Shown: positions 1 through 8,676, counted from the first letter of the stretch. The stretch: 64,000 nt of DNA from Dyella subtropica (GCF_026283965.1 NZ_JAPDPD010000003.1:62001-126000), one strand, 5' to 3'. The notes: a model not told the origin generated them from the letters alone. A program made the numbers and translations.

Positions 1-1
1 C

Positions 2-697
2 GTGCTGCTTGGCGAACGCCCGGGCGAACTGGACATCGACCTGTCGTCGCAGAACTTCAAGGCGATCGATGTCGCGTTGCCCATCGGGTCGGCCGGCGAT
101 GTGCTGTCGCGTCGTCCCGACGTGCGGGTGGCCGAACGCGAACTCGCCGCTGCGAACGCACGCATCGGCGTGGCCAAGGCGGACTGGTTCCCGCACATCA
201 CGCTGGGTGGTTTCGTTGGCTTCCTCGCCGGCCAGAGCAACAACTTCGGCAGTCCGTCCACACGTGCGTGGTCGATCGCGCCGAGCATCAGCTGGCCTGG
301 CCTGAACGTGCAGCGCGTGCGTTCCAACGTAAAGGCCAGCGAGGCGCGTGCCGATGCGGCATTGGCAAACTATCAGCGCACCGTGCTACAGGCGGTGGAA
401 GACGTCAGCAATTCGCTGGTCGGCTTCAACCTGCAACGCGAACGCGTGCAGAAGCTGCTCGATCAGGTGACGCAGAGCCGTCGCGCCACCGAGCTGGCCC
501 GTGTGCGCTACAACGAAGGCGCCGCGGATTTCCTGCAATTGCTCGATGCCGAACGCACCCAGCTGACCGCCGAGGATTCCCTGGCCGAAGCGGAGGCCGC
601 CATCAACCTGCGCGCCGTCGCGGTGTACAAGGCGCTGGGCGGCGGCTGGCAGGCCTGCGGCGACGAACGCTGCAGTCAGATCGCACAGGTGCAGTAA
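2..697 (+). CDS. RND efflux outer-membrane channel (TolC/OprM/NodT family), C-terminal part
   Basis: The 231 residues visible are the C-terminal half of an outer-membrane factor, the trimeric channel that carries substrates of a tripartite RND pump across the outer membrane. The frame is open at the window edge, so the first codon is not a real start. The RRPDVRVAERELAAANARIGVAKADWFP segment (about residues 37-64) and the later coiled-coil stretch ending in RYNEGAADFLQLLDAERTQL are the second-repeat signatures of the OprM/NodT branch. The rest of the gene, and presumably the MFP and RND subunits, lie upstream outside the window. Family assignment is firm; substrate unknown. Confidence 0.9.
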   Translation: MLLGERPGELDIDLSSQNFKAIDVALPIGSAGDVLSRRPDVRVAERELAAANARIGVAKADWFPHITLGGFVGFLAGQSNNFGSPSTRAWSIAPSISWPGLNVQRVRSNVKASEARADAALANYQRTVLQAVEDVSNSLVGFNLQRERVQKLLDQVTQSRRATELARVRYNEGAADFLQLLDAERTQLTAEDSLAEAEAAINLRAVAVYKALGGGWQACGDERCSQIAQVQ

Positions 698-904
698 GAG
701 CCTGCCTATGGTCTCCCCGTGGCCCGCGTTGTCGTTGAGTGGCCGCCATGCGGCAGCTCAACGACAACCCTTCGGGCCGGGTCTGTTTGCCCACAGGCCG
801 GCGTCATCACTCAGTCGTGTACGGACGTACACTCCTTCGTTCTTCCTTGTCCTGCGCGCAAACAGCTCCCGGCGCGGGCCACGGGGAGACCATAGACAGG
901 CTCT
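697..904. repeat. MITE-like element, GTGTAC-core family, copy 1
   Basis: Terminal inverted repeats of 32 nt (697-728 and 873-904) agree at 31 of 32 positions. The interior carries a second palindrome, GTGTACG-GA-CGTACAC at 817-832. The left arm overlaps the last base of the preceding stop codon. Related copies lie at 36464-36731 (similar termini) and 30350-30491 (shared core, different termini). There is no coding capacity. It could fold as a long hairpin and act as a terminator for the efflux gene. Confidence 0.75.
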
Positions 905-916
905 AAGTGCGACGCT

Positions 917-1681
917 ATGAATGCGCTCCCATTTCCACGTCGCTCCCCGCGTGAGCGCACGCTGGCTACCGAACCACCGCTGACCCAGCGCGTTGCGCTG
1001 GTCAGCGGTGCCAATCGCGGGCTCGGCCTTGAAGTCGCCCGACAGCTCGGCACCAGCGGTATGACCGTGCTACTCGGTGCGCGCAATCTCGCCGCCGGTG
1101 AAAGAGCGGCGAAGCAGTTGCGTCGCGCCGGCAGTGATGTGGTGGCCGTGCAACTGGATGTCACCCAGCAAGCCGATGTCGATGCGATAGCCTCGCGCAT
1201 CGAGCGGGACTTCGGCCGGCTCGACATTCTGGTCAACAACGCCGGCGCATTCTTCGACACCGGCAACCGCGCCTCGTCAGTCGATCTATCCAGCGTGCAA
1301 AGCGCGCTGGACACCAACCTGCTCGGCGCCTGGCGCTTGAGCGAAGCCGCCGTGCCGCTGATGCGCCGCCACGCCTACGGCCGCATCGTCAACGTATCCA
1401 GCGGCTGCGGCGCCGTCGACAGCGGCGGCGAAGATTGCCCCGCCTATCGCGTCTCCAAAGCCGCTCTCAACAGCTATACACGCATGCTCGCCGGCGAACT
1501 GCGCGGCAGCGGCATTCTGGTCAACGCCGTTTGCCCCGGCTGGGTCGCCACCGACATGGGCGGCCCCGGCGGTCGCCCCGTCGCCGACGGCGCCGCCGGC
1601 ATCGTCTGGGCCGCTTGCCTGCCCATGCAGGGTTCGATCACCGGCGGCTTCTTTCGCGATCGCGCACCCATTGCCTGGTAA
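917..1681 (+). CDS. Short-chain dehydrogenase/reductase (SDR) family oxidoreductase
   Basis: A 254-residue classical SDR. It has the cofactor motif SGANRGLG (TGxxxGxG type) near residue 30, the LVNNAG motif near residue 105, and the catalytic Ser plus YxxxK (YRVSK) near residues 160-180. These predict an NAD(P)H-dependent Rossmann-fold oxidoreductase acting on a carbonyl or alcohol substrate in the cytoplasm. The protein has an N-terminal extension of about 25 residues before the Rossmann core, so an internal start is possible. The next gene follows 22 bp downstream on the same strand and may be co-transcribed. The substrate cannot be read from sequence. Confidence 0.88.
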   Translation: MNALPFPRRSPRERTLATEPPLTQRVALVSGANRGLGLEVARQLGTSGMTVLLGARNLAAGERAAKQLRRAGSDVVAVQLDVTQQADVDAIASRIERDFGRLDILVNNAGAFFDTGNRASSVDLSSVQSALDTNLLGAWRLSEAAVPLMRRHAYGRIVNVSSGCGAVDSGGEDCPAYRVSKAALNSYTRMLAGELRGSGILVNAVCPGWVATDMGGPGGRPVADGAAGIVWAACLPMQGSITGGFFRDRAPIAW

Positions 1682-1703
1682 CCACTTACTACACGGAACT
1701 CTC

Positions 1704-2186
1704 ATGTCAGCCAGCACACATCGCGTCGTTGTTTCGCCAGAAGACCGCGTAGAAATTGTCGATGCGCTCTACCGCTTCGGTGCCGGTCAGGATCTGGGCG
1801 ACCGCGCACTGTTCGAATCGGCGTTCTCCGCGACAGCCACACTCGACTTCACCGGCCCCGCTCTCCGCCTCGGCGCCACCATCCCCGTGTTCGAAGGCAG
1901 GCAAGCCATCGCCGACATCATCTTCGGCAACCTCGATGGGATCGACACCACCCACACCATCACCAATCCACGCATCACGGCATACAACGGCCATAGCGCC
2001 ACGTTGTTCGCGCTGGTCGAAGCGCAACACCTGCCCAGCACCGACCACACCCGCCACCTGCTGCTGAAGAACATCTACCTCGTAGAACTCAGCCGCCAGG
2101 ATGATGGCCAATGGGTCGCCGACCACATGAAAATCGACAACGTATGGATGGATGGCGATCCAACCGTGCTGTTTCCGGCAACCTGA
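1704..2186 (+). CDS. SnoaL-like / NTF2-fold protein
   Basis: A 160-residue protein with the features of the SnoaL-like NTF2-type cone fold. It has an early helix with RVEIVDALYRFGAGQDLGD, a FEGRQAIADII segment and an alternating strand pattern ending in KIDNVWMDGD. Members are small enzymes or ligand-binding proteins, and specific activity cannot be assigned. The ATG at 1704 was preferred to the in-frame ATG at 1671 because the latter lies inside the SDR gene. The two genes form a tight pair, so the protein may act in the same pathway as the SDR. Confidence 0.75.
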   Translation: MSASTHRVVVSPEDRVEIVDALYRFGAGQDLGDRALFESAFSATATLDFTGPALRLGATIPVFEGRQAIADIIFGNLDGIDTTHTITNPRITAYNGHSATLFALVEAQHLPSTDHTRHLLLKNIYLVELSRQDDGQWVADHMKIDNVWMDGDPTVLFPAT

Positions 2187-2283
2187 GTCAGGCCAGCGCG
2201 TGCGTGCGCGAGCGGGCAAAGCTCACGGCTTTTGCTCTTGATCTTGGGGTGCAGCCGCGACAACCGAGCGAGACGTCACTGGA

Positions 2284-2301
2284 CCCCGGCCTTCGCCGGG
2301 G
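2284..2301. repeat. Small GC hairpin (CCCCGGC-CTTC-GCCGGGG)
   Basis: A perfect 7-bp stem with a CTTC loop, inside a phrase (GGACCCCGGCCTTCGCCGGG...) that resembles the dispersed 'cc-ggcttcgcc-gg' palindromes common in proteobacterial intergenic DNA. It sits between two convergent genes. Confidence 0.6.
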
Positions 2302-2346
2302 TGACGAAGTAGAGGGGGTGTCGCGCGCACCCGCCCCTCACCTCAG

Positions 2347-2384
2347 CCCTCTCCCCCAAGTGAAATAAGAGCAGGGGGAGAGGG
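2347..2384. terminator. Possible bidirectional terminator hairpin between convergent genes
   Basis: An 11-bp perfect inverted repeat (CCCTCTCCCCC at 2347-2357, GGGGGAGAGGG at 2374-2384) separates the SnoaL-like gene and the convergent AI-2E permease gene. It lacks a clean U-tract, so a terminator role is an inference from position and stem strength. Confidence 0.45.
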
Positions 2385-2393
2385 AGCAAATCT

Positions 2394-3521
2394 TCAGCGC
2401 TGCACGAGCATTGCAAACCAGCGCCATCCGCGCACCCGCTCAGCCACCAACTTGACACTCGTCAGCATCGGCACCGCCAGCAGCGCGCCAGGAATCCCCC
2501 ACAGCCAACCCCACACCAACAACCACAGCAGGATGGCCACCGGACTCAAGCGCATGCGTCGGCCCTGGATGAAAGGCGTGATCAGATTGCCCTCCACCGC
2601 GGTGATGCCCGCGAAGGTCAGCGCCGGCAGCAACGCCTGGCCAGCCTCGTTGAAATTCATCAGGCCGACCAAGGCGAGCACGGTGGTGGTGGTGATGGCG
2701 CCCACATAGGGAATGAAGTTGGCCAACATGGCCACCGCGCCCCAGAGCAGCGGATCGGGCACTTTGTAAGCCCACAGCATGCCGGCGGTAAGCAGGCCAA
2801 GCACCAGATTGATCAGCAACGTGGTGAGGATGTAACGCGACACCTCGGTCTGGATACTGCGCACGATGGATACGGCGTGGCGCTTGTAGCCGAAATTCGG
2901 CGCGATCTCGACCAGCCGCCGCAACATCGCGTCGCCGTAGATCAAGAAGAAGAACACCAGCAGCACCACGGTGAGCACGGCAGCGAGCACCTTGGGCGTG
3001 CTCGCCAGCACGTCCCATGCATCGATCGCGACGGTGGCCGGCCGCGCCGGTGTGCGCGCGGCTTGTCCGCCGACCAGGCTTTGCGTCGCGCGATTCGCCG
3101 CTTCGAAAGGCTGGGTGAAGGCGCGCAGTTTGGGCACGAAGTTTTTCACCGCGGTGGGCGCGTCGTGGAACCATCCCACCGCGGGCTGCGCCAGCAAGCC
3201 GATGCCGGTGCCGATGCCGGTGATCAAGGCCACCATCAACACACTGGCGCTCAACCAGCGCGGCACGCGGCGACGTGCTGCCGCGGCCACGATCGGATTC
3301 AATGCCACGCCAATGAAGGCGGCCAGCACCAGCGGTATCAGCAAACCCTTGATCAGGGTGATGGTGTACAGCAACGCGAGGATCAGCAGCACGTTGAGCA
3401 CGACACGTATGCCGCGCAGGTGATGTTGGGCGAGGCGTGCGAACTGCATGTTATGCGTGGTGTGGCGGCGCGCAGGCCCAGGCGTGCCGTCGTGCGACGC
3501 CGTGGTGCGCAATGGGTTCAT
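2394..3521 (-). CDS. AI-2E family transporter (PerM/TqsA superfamily permease)
   Basis: A 375-residue inner-membrane protein. Hydrophobic segments lie near residues 38-80, 92-112, 175-195 and in a C-terminal cluster (about 230-350). The family signature GNLITPFIQGRRMRLSPVAILLWLLVWGWLWGIPGALLAVPM is near the C-terminus. Members export diverse small molecules, and AI-2 export is shown only for TqsA, so the substrate is open. Its start overlaps the stop of the upstream small gene by ATGA (3518-3521), indicating translational coupling in a four-gene run (4676 down to 2394). Confidence 0.87.
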   Translation of the reverse strand: MNPLRTTASHDGTPGPARRHTTHNMQFARLAQHHLRGIRVVLNVLLILALLYTITLIKGLLIPLVLAAFIGVALNPIVAAAARRRVPRWLSASVLMVALITGIGTGIGLLAQPAVGWFHDAPTAVKNFVPKLRAFTQPFEAANRATQSLVGGQAARTPARPATVAIDAWDVLASTPKVLAAVLTVVLLVFFFLIYGDAMLRRLVEIAPNFGYKRHAVSIVRSIQTEVSRYILTTLLINLVLGLLTAGMLWAYKVPDPLLWGAVAMLANFIPYVGAITTTTVLALVGLMNFNEAGQALLPALTFAGITAVEGNLITPFIQGRRMRLSPVAILLWLLVWGWLWGIPGALLAVPMLTSVKLVAERVRGWRWFAMLVQR

Positions 3522-3808
3522 GAGGGGTCGAAACCGCCTTCGCTGAATTCCCTGATCAGGCGCGCCGCCTGCATCACCAGTTCGGCGGCGCTGCCACTGA
3601 GCAGTGCACCGAGGCCCGGCACGCGCAACGGATGCACATTCAGCTGACCCAGTACAAAGCCCAGGCCCGCGGCGGCGCTCACCGTGCCGAGAGGATGTTT
3701 TCTACCGCGCGCCAACAGCGCACCCGCCGGTTCCGCCATGGCGCGACGGGCCTCGATCACGTCGGCACGGGCCATGCGCACGGCATCAAGTTGCTTGAAC
3801 AAACTCAT
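3518..3808 (-). CDS. Small hypothetical protein in a YqjD/YqjE-type cluster
   Basis: A 96-residue protein. It has a basic amphipathic N-terminus, one Gly/Ala-rich hydrophobic stretch (about residues 38-55, HPLGTVSAAAGLGFVLGQL) and a second mildly hydrophobic C-terminal helix. It overlaps its neighbours by ATGA on both sides (3805-3808 and 3518-3521). Its position next to YqjE- and YqjD-like genes recalls yqjK of enterobacteria, but sequence similarity to YqjK was not recognised. It is probably a membrane-associated accessory protein. Confidence 0.65.
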   Translation of the reverse strand: MSLFKQLDAVRMARADVIEARRAMAEPAGALLARGRKHPLGTVSAAAGLGFVLGQLNVHPLRVPGLGALLSGSAAELVMQAARLIREFSEGGFDPS

Positions 3809-4305
3809 GTCCCATCCTCTCGCGTTGCGCCAGCCCGTTCCGCTTCCGACACGCCCGCCTCGTTGCGCTCGGCCTTGCGCAAGGCCTGCCGTATCGTTTC
3901 AAGCCACTCGTAGCGCGATGCAGGCAGGCTCAACCAGTACATGCAGCGACGGAACAGCACGATCGTCGCGAACAGCAACGCCGCCTGTAGCACCACCAGC
4001 AGCACCAAGGCCCAGATCCAAGAATGGAACCACGCCGCCAGCAGGACGCCGGCCAACGCCATCAAGGTCAACCCCAAGCCGACGCCGGCCACCGTGGCAG
4101 CCAACCCCGCCAGCAACATCCAGGAAATGGCGCTGCGTGCGAGGCCGAGTTCGGCGCCGAGCAGGGTCAGCTGTGCGCCGAACAAACCTTTGAAGGCGCG
4201 CCCGGCCCGACCGATGTCGTCCAGCACTCCCGGCGCAGCGGGCTGTGCAGGCTCGTCTTCGGACGGCGCGGCAGCTTCCTCGCGTCCGGGATCATGCCTC
4301 GCCAT
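3805..4305 (-). CDS. Phage-holin-family inner-membrane protein (YqjE-like)
   Basis: A 166-residue protein. A soluble, acidic and Pro/Ala-rich N-terminus is followed by a helix (DDIGRAGRAFKGLFGAQLTLLGAELGLARSA) and two strong membrane segments (about residues 60-90 and 92-120), the layout of the 'holin superfamily III / YqjE' group. Despite the name these are chromosomal envelope-stress proteins, not lysis proteins. Translational overlap with the next gene and a 9-bp gap from the DUF883 gene place it in one operon. Confidence 0.75.
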   Translation of the reverse strand: MARHDPGREEAAAPSEDEPAQPAAPGVLDDIGRAGRAFKGLFGAQLTLLGAELGLARSAISWMLLAGLAATVAGVGLGLTLMALAGVLLAAWFHSWIWALVLLVVLQAALLFATIVLFRRCMYWLSLPASRYEWLETIRQALRKAERNEAGVSEAERAGATREDGT

Positions 4306-4313
4306 CGGCTATT

Positions 4314-4676
4314 TCAACGTCGCAGGATGCGGCCGAGCAGCCAGCCCGCGCCTAGCGCGATCGCGACCGACTGCACCGGCTTTTCACGCACGTATTCGCG
4401 CGCCTTGCCCAACCACTCATCCGCGCGATCCAGGGCCTCGTCGTAAACCTCGCGGCCGCGCTCACTGTATTCGCCTGCCTTGGTGCTGGCACGCGTCGCG
4501 CCAGCGGCGGCCTTGTCGGTGGCCCGATGCAGGCTGTCTTCCACATGATCGGCGGCGCGATCGATGGCTTCCTTGGCACCGGCAACGGCACTGGAGGTGG
4601 CCTGTTTGATGCGCTCGGCGCCTTCCTCGATGCGGTCGCTCGTGCTGGCTTCATGCGCCTGGACTTGCTTGCTCAT
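4314..4676 (-). CDS. DUF883 family protein (ElaB/YqjD-like)
   Basis: A 120-residue protein with a long, charged, Ala-rich helical region (about residues 12-95) and a short C-terminal hydrophobic anchor followed by arginines (SVAIALGAGWLLGRILRR). This is the architecture of ElaB/YqjD, C-tail-anchored inner-membrane proteins reported to associate with ribosomes in stationary phase. It is the first gene of a minus-strand run with a YqjE-like gene, a small hypothetical gene and the AI-2E permease. Growth-phase control is expected by analogy; no promoter was identified. Confidence 0.82.
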   Translation of the reverse strand: MSKQVQAHEASTSDRIEEGAERIKQATSSAVAGAKEAIDRAADHVEDSLHRATDKAAAGATRASTKAGEYSERGREVYDEALDRADEWLGKAREYVREKPVQSVAIALGAGWLLGRILRR

Positions 4677-4750
4677 GGCGTTCTCCGGTGGACAGAGGGT
4701 TGACTCTAACGAATTTGCCGGCGCCGTGGCGCGCAGCGCGACGCATTCGT

Positions 4751-4906
4751 TCAGTTGGTACGCCGAAAATAAGCGATGGCGGCGAGGATCAGAAAGATCA
4801 CGAACAGTATCTTGGCGATACCGGCGGCGTTGCCTGCGATCCCGGTGAAGCCGAATAGCGCCGCAATGACGGCGATGATCAGAAAGACCAAAGCGTAGTG
4901 AAGCAT
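4751..4906 (-). CDS. DUF1328 small membrane protein (YtjA family)
   Basis: A 51-residue protein that is almost wholly two hydrophobic helices ([15 protein letters not shown], then [17 protein letters not shown]), separated by the [11 protein letters not shown] turn typical of DUF1328/YtjA. The ATG at 4906 is chosen over an upstream in-frame start because GAGGAA precedes it by a normal spacing and the hydrophobic core begins immediately. The function of the family is unknown; it belongs with envelope-stress small proteins like its neighbours. Confidence 0.85.
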   Translation of the reverse strand: MLHYALVFLIIAVIAALFGFTGIAGNAAGIAKILFVIFLILAAIAYFRRTN

Positions 4907-5038
4907 GGTCCCATTCCTCGATAACAGGGCGGGGGGGAGCGCCCTGTCACCATTCACCCACAGCGCGCGCCTTGCCCGCGTGAAGGCCGCGCGCTGCGGC
5001 CTGCACATCATCACGACATAGCGCGGCCTGGCGCGTGC

Positions 5039-5659
5039 TCACGCAGCCAGCGGATGAATTGCGTAGGTGCCCACGAGGCCGGCTTCCGCAAGCACATGGC
5101 CGTCCATCGCCCTGCGCAGTTCGACCAGCGTGAAGCCGTTGTCGAGTTTGAGTGATGCCACATCGAGCGCATACACACGGAAGTGATAGTGGTGCACCAG
5201 TGCATCGTTCCATGGCGGGCATGGGCCGTCGTAGCCCAGGTATTCGCCGCCCATGTCCGCATCGCCCTGGAACCAGCCGGTGTAGTCGTTCACACCCTGC
5301 ACGCTGCCCGGCGGCCCGTAAGGCACGCGCTTGCCACGTGCAACGATGCTGTCGCTGCAGGCGCCGGCCGCCAGTTCGCCGCATTCGATCGGAATATTGG
5401 CCATCAGCCAGTGCACGAATTCCACCCGCGGCAAGTCAGCCGGTACGGTGCGGCCTGGTTGGTCTACGTCGTCGCCACGACTGGGTGCATCGGTATCGAT
5501 GCAGGTGAGCGCGTAGGAGCGCGCGGCCAATGGAGCCTCTTTCCACGCCAGGTGAGGGCTCCAGTTGTCCGACAAGGCCACTGGGTTGCCGGACTTGCCG
5601 AAGGCGAAGCGCGCCGGCATCGGCTGGCCGTCCTGGAAACTGTCGCTGCGAAGTAGCAC
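5039..5659 (-). CDS. YbhB/YbcL family Raf-kinase-inhibitor-like (PEBP) protein
   Basis: A 206-residue PEBP-fold protein with the family landmarks LTCIDTDAPSR (ligand-pocket Asp and Pro), FVHWLMANIP, the GPCPPW segment and HHYHFRVYAL. It has no signal peptide, so it should be cytoplasmic. The start is a GTG preceded by AGGAG at good spacing. Bacterial members bind small anionic ligands and their physiological role is poorly defined. It appears monocistronic, about 58 bp from the next minus-strand gene. Confidence 0.88.
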   Translation of the reverse strand: MLLRSDSFQDGQPMPARFAFGKSGNPVALSDNWSPHLAWKEAPLAARSYALTCIDTDAPSRGDDVDQPGRTVPADLPRVEFVHWLMANIPIECGELAAGACSDSIVARGKRVPYGPPGSVQGVNDYTGWFQGDADMGGEYLGYDGPCPPWNDALVHHYHFRVYALDVASLKLDNGFTLVELRRAMDGHVLAEAGLVGTYAIHPLAA

Positions 5660-5717
5660 TGCGTTCTCCTCTGCTCGTTCTCATACGCCCCACCTGCTGC
5701 AAGCAGGTAGACGGACC

Positions 5718-6812
5718 TTACTTGGCGCCCTGGTAGGTCACGCGATATACGGCGCCCGCTTGATCGTCGCTCACCAGCAAGCTGCCGTCTGGCAACGGCT
5801 GCACATCGGCGGGACGGCCCCAGGCTTTCTCGTCCTGCTGGAAGCCATCGATCAGCGGCTCATACGAGACCACTTTGTCGCCGTTGAGGCGCACGGTCAT
5901 CACGCGGTAGCCGGATTTCTTGGTGCGGTTCCACGAGCCATGCTCGGCGATGATCAGCGCACCTTTGTAGCCGGCCGGAAACTGATTGCCCTCATAGAAG
6001 CGCAGGCCCAGCGAAGCGACGTGCGCACCCAGCTTCAGCATCGGCGCCGTGTAGTCCTTGCAGTTCTTGCCCTTGCCGAATTCCGGGTCCAGCGTGTCGC
6101 CCTGGTGGCAGTACGGATAGCCGAAATGCTCGCCGATATGGCTGAGCTTGTTTAATTCGTCACTGGGCATCTCGTCGCCCATCAGATCGCGGCCGTTGTC
6201 GGTGAACCACAATTGGTTCGAACCCGGACGCCAGGTGAAGCCGACCGTGTTGCGAATGCCGTAGGCCACATCTTCCAGGCCGGTGCCATCCGCATTGAGG
6301 CGGGTGAGCTTGGCGTAATCCTTGCCCCTGTCGCAGATGTTGCACGGCGCGCCGATCGGCACATAGAGCTTGCCGTCCGGGCCGAAAGCGATGAATTTCC
6401 AGCCGTGGTGAGTCTCGGTGGGGAAACGATCGTAGACCACTTCCGGCTTGGGCGGCGCGTCGAGATGGTTTTCGATATCCCGCAGCACCACGATCTTGCT
6501 GACGGCGGACACGTACAGATCGCCATCCTTGAACGCGACACCCACCGGCAACTGCAGGCCGGTGGCGATGACACGCACTTTGTCCGCGTGGCCGCTGCCG
6601 GTGCTATCGGTCAGCGCGTACACCCTGCCGGCATCCATGGAACCGACGAACACCGTGCCCTTCGCGCCCAGCGCCATCTCGCGCGCATTCGGTACCTGGT
6701 CGGAGTACACCGCGATATGGAAACCCTTGGGCAGAGTCAGCTTGTCCAGCTGGGGGGCGGCGATGGCGGGAGCCGCGAGCAGGCCAAGCGCGACTGACAG
6801 GAGCAGACGCAT
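5718..6812 (-). CDS. Secreted PQQ-type sugar/sorbosone dehydrogenase-like beta-propeller protein
   Basis: A 364-residue protein with a signal peptide (MRLLLSVALGLLAAPAIAA) and a six-bladed propeller pattern: repeated 'FGPDGKLYVPIG', 'GIRNTVGFTW', 'ELNKLSHIGEHFGYP' and 'RPADVQPLPDGSLLVSDD' blades. This matches the L-sorbosone dehydrogenase/PQQ-GDH family, in which PQQ and calcium-dependent sugar oxidation is known for some members; activity here is not proven. The ATG at 6812 is preferred over 6842 because it starts the signal peptide directly and GGAG lies upstream. It diverges from the AAA+ gene across a 388-bp gap filled by a palindromic element. Confidence 0.82.
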   Translation of the reverse strand: MRLLLSVALGLLAAPAIAAPQLDKLTLPKGFHIAVYSDQVPNAREMALGAKGTVFVGSMDAGRVYALTDSTGSGHADKVRVIATGLQLPVGVAFKDGDLYVSAVSKIVVLRDIENHLDAPPKPEVVYDRFPTETHHGWKFIAFGPDGKLYVPIGAPCNICDRGKDYAKLTRLNADGTGLEDVAYGIRNTVGFTWRPGSNQLWFTDNGRDLMGDEMPSDELNKLSHIGEHFGYPYCHQGDTLDPEFGKGKNCKDYTAPMLKLGAHVASLGLRFYEGNQFPAGYKGALIIAEHGSWNRTKKSGYRVMTVRLNGDKVVSYEPLIDGFQQDEKAWGRPADVQPLPDGSLLVSDDQAGAVYRVTYQGAK

Positions 6813-6863
6813 GGAGGGACTCTCCGAAGGGATGAGGCGCATCAGCCTACTACCGAATGCCCA

Positions 6864-7151
6864 TAAGGATGTTCTGATCTATTCCGCGCACCTGTCACCG
6901 CCCTGTATGCGCGCAGCGATATGTCGCGGCGGTGAAGGCAGACTGGCTGTCTGTGAAGACGCTGAGGCGAAGCGCTGCGTGCATACAGGGCGGCCCCACG
7001 TGTTAATTGAATGATGGGGTGACGTCCAGAAGGCCCGCAGGCTGCGCTGCGCGGCTTGAACAGACGGCCAGTCTGCCCTGCGCCGCGCAACACACCCTGC
7101 GGGCCTTCTGGACGTCATGCCGGGTACGTGGAATAGATCAGAGCATCCTTA
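6864..7151. repeat. 288-bp MITE-like nested palindromic element
   Basis: Outer 25-nt inverted repeats (6864-6888 and 7127-7151) differ at two positions. Inside are two palindromic modules. One has perfect 13-bp arms, CCGCCCTGTATGC (6898-6910) and its complement at 6981-6993. The other has perfect 22-bp arms (7020-7041 and 7096-7117). Sequences near 6935-6955 and 7055-7080 are also mutually inverted. There is no ORF. It fills the space between two divergent genes, so it could affect both promoters. Confidence 0.75.
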
Positions 7152-7200
7152 AGTTGCCTCTGCCGCTCTGCTATCTTGCCCGCCCACGGAGAGGGCACAC

Positions 7201-8676
7201 ATGAGCGAACTGCAAGACCTGACCACATTGGTACGCGCGGCCACACCGCTGCTGGTCATCGAAACGGTCGACGAACAGCGCGTGATCGAGTGCTTTCGCC
7301 ATGTGATTTCGCAATCGCTGCGCCCTCTGTGGCGCTGGACGCTCACGGATGGTCTCCACCGGCTCGACTTTGTGCAGCCCGAGGCCGAGATTGCCCCGGA
7401 TGCCGGCGCCACGCTGGATGCCATCCGCACCGCCAGCGAACGCGGCATCTATCTGCTGTTCGATTTCCACCCGTTCCTGCGCTACGCCATGACCTTGCGC
7501 CAGCTGCGCGAGATCGTGCAGCGGCAAAGCTCCTCTGCCCACACCATCGTCTTGGTCGGCGCACGCATCGAGCTACCGGAGGAACTGGAGGCACTGGCGC
7601 TGCGCGTGCCGCTGTCGTTGCCCGACATCAAAGAACTCGCCGCCATCCTGCGCGCCGAAGCGCTGGCCTGGCAGCGTGAACAAGGTCGCCGTGTGGAAGT
7701 GGACGGCGAAGCGGCACGCACCATTGTGCGCAACTTGCTGGGCCTGGCCGCACCGGATGCTCGCCGCATCGTGCGTAAGCTGGTCTACAACGACGGTGCG
7801 TTGAACGCCAACGATTTGCCCGAGCTGATGCAGTCGAAGTTCGACCTGCTCAACCGCTCCGGCCTGCTGCATTACGAATACGCCACGGCCAGTTTCGCCG
7901 ACATCGCCGGTGTCAGCCGCGTGCGCGAATGGGTACGGCGGCGCCGCGCGGTGTTCCTCGCCGCCACCCCCGATCCCATGCTCGATCCGCCCAAGGGCGT
8001 GTTGCTGCTCGGCGTGCAGGGCTGCGGCAAAAGTCTGGCTGCCAAGGCGATTGCCGGCGGCTTCGGGGTACCGCTGGTGCGGTTGGACTTCGGCGCGCTC
8101 TATAACAAGTATCAGGGCGAGACAGAAAAGAACTTGCGCGAAGCTTTGCAGAGCACGGAACTGCTTGCACCCTGCGTACTGTGGATCGATGAGATCGAAA
8201 AGGGCCTGGCCGGCGGTGGCGAAGACGGCGGCGTTTCGCGCCGCGTGCTCGGCTATCTGCTGACCTGGATGGCCGAGCGCAAGGCAAAAGTGTTCGCCGT
8301 CGCCACCGCGAATGCCGTGCAGGAGCTGCCGGCCGAGCTGCTGCGCAAGGGCCGCTTCGACGAGATCTTCTTTGTCGATTTGCCGCAGACCTCCGTGCGT
8401 TCGGACATCTTCGCCATGCACCTGCGCCGCCGCAAATTGCCGGTGGAGCAATTCGACCTGCCCGCCCTCGCCGCCGCCAGCGAGGGCTTTTCCGGTGCGG
8501 AAATCGAACAGGCCATCGTCAGCGCGCTGTACGACGCCAGCAGCGGCAACGCGCCGTTGGAACAGGCCACGCTACTCGCCGCTCTTACGCAAACCCGTCC
8601 ACTGTCGGTGTTGATGCACGAGCAAGTCGAGACACTGCGCATCTGGGCACGCGGGCGTTGCATACCGGCGGATTGA
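7201..8676 (+). CDS. Ycf46-like AAA+ ATPase
   Basis: A 491-residue protein. The N-terminal 240 residues form a degenerate P-loop-like domain (LLVIETVDEQRVIECF start). A full AAA+ module follows, with Walker A GVQGCGKS at about 271-278, Walker B CVLWIDEIEK at about 325-334, sensor-1 VATAN and the arginine-finger segment LRKGRFDE. This is the architecture of bacterial and cyanobacterial Ycf46 proteins, whose target is not well established. GGAGAGG precedes the ATG. It stands alone between repeats, so context does not indicate a partner. Confidence 0.85.
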   Translation: MSELQDLTTLVRAATPLLVIETVDEQRVIECFRHVISQSLRPLWRWTLTDGLHRLDFVQPEAEIAPDAGATLDAIRTASERGIYLLFDFHPFLRYAMTLRQLREIVQRQSSSAHTIVLVGARIELPEELEALALRVPLSLPDIKELAAILRAEALAWQREQGRRVEVDGEAARTIVRNLLGLAAPDARRIVRKLVYNDGALNANDLPELMQSKFDLLNRSGLLHYEYATASFADIAGVSRVREWVRRRRAVFLAATPDPMLDPPKGVLLLGVQGCGKSLAAKAIAGGFGVPLVRLDFGALYNKYQGETEKNLREALQSTELLAPCVLWIDEIEKGLAGGGEDGGVSRRVLGYLLTWMAERKAKVFAVATANAVQELPAELLRKGRFDEIFFVDLPQTSVRSDIFAMHLRRRKLPVEQFDLPALAAASEGFSGAEIEQAIVSALYDASSGNAPLEQATLLAALTQTRPLSVLMHEQVETLRIWARGRCIPAD

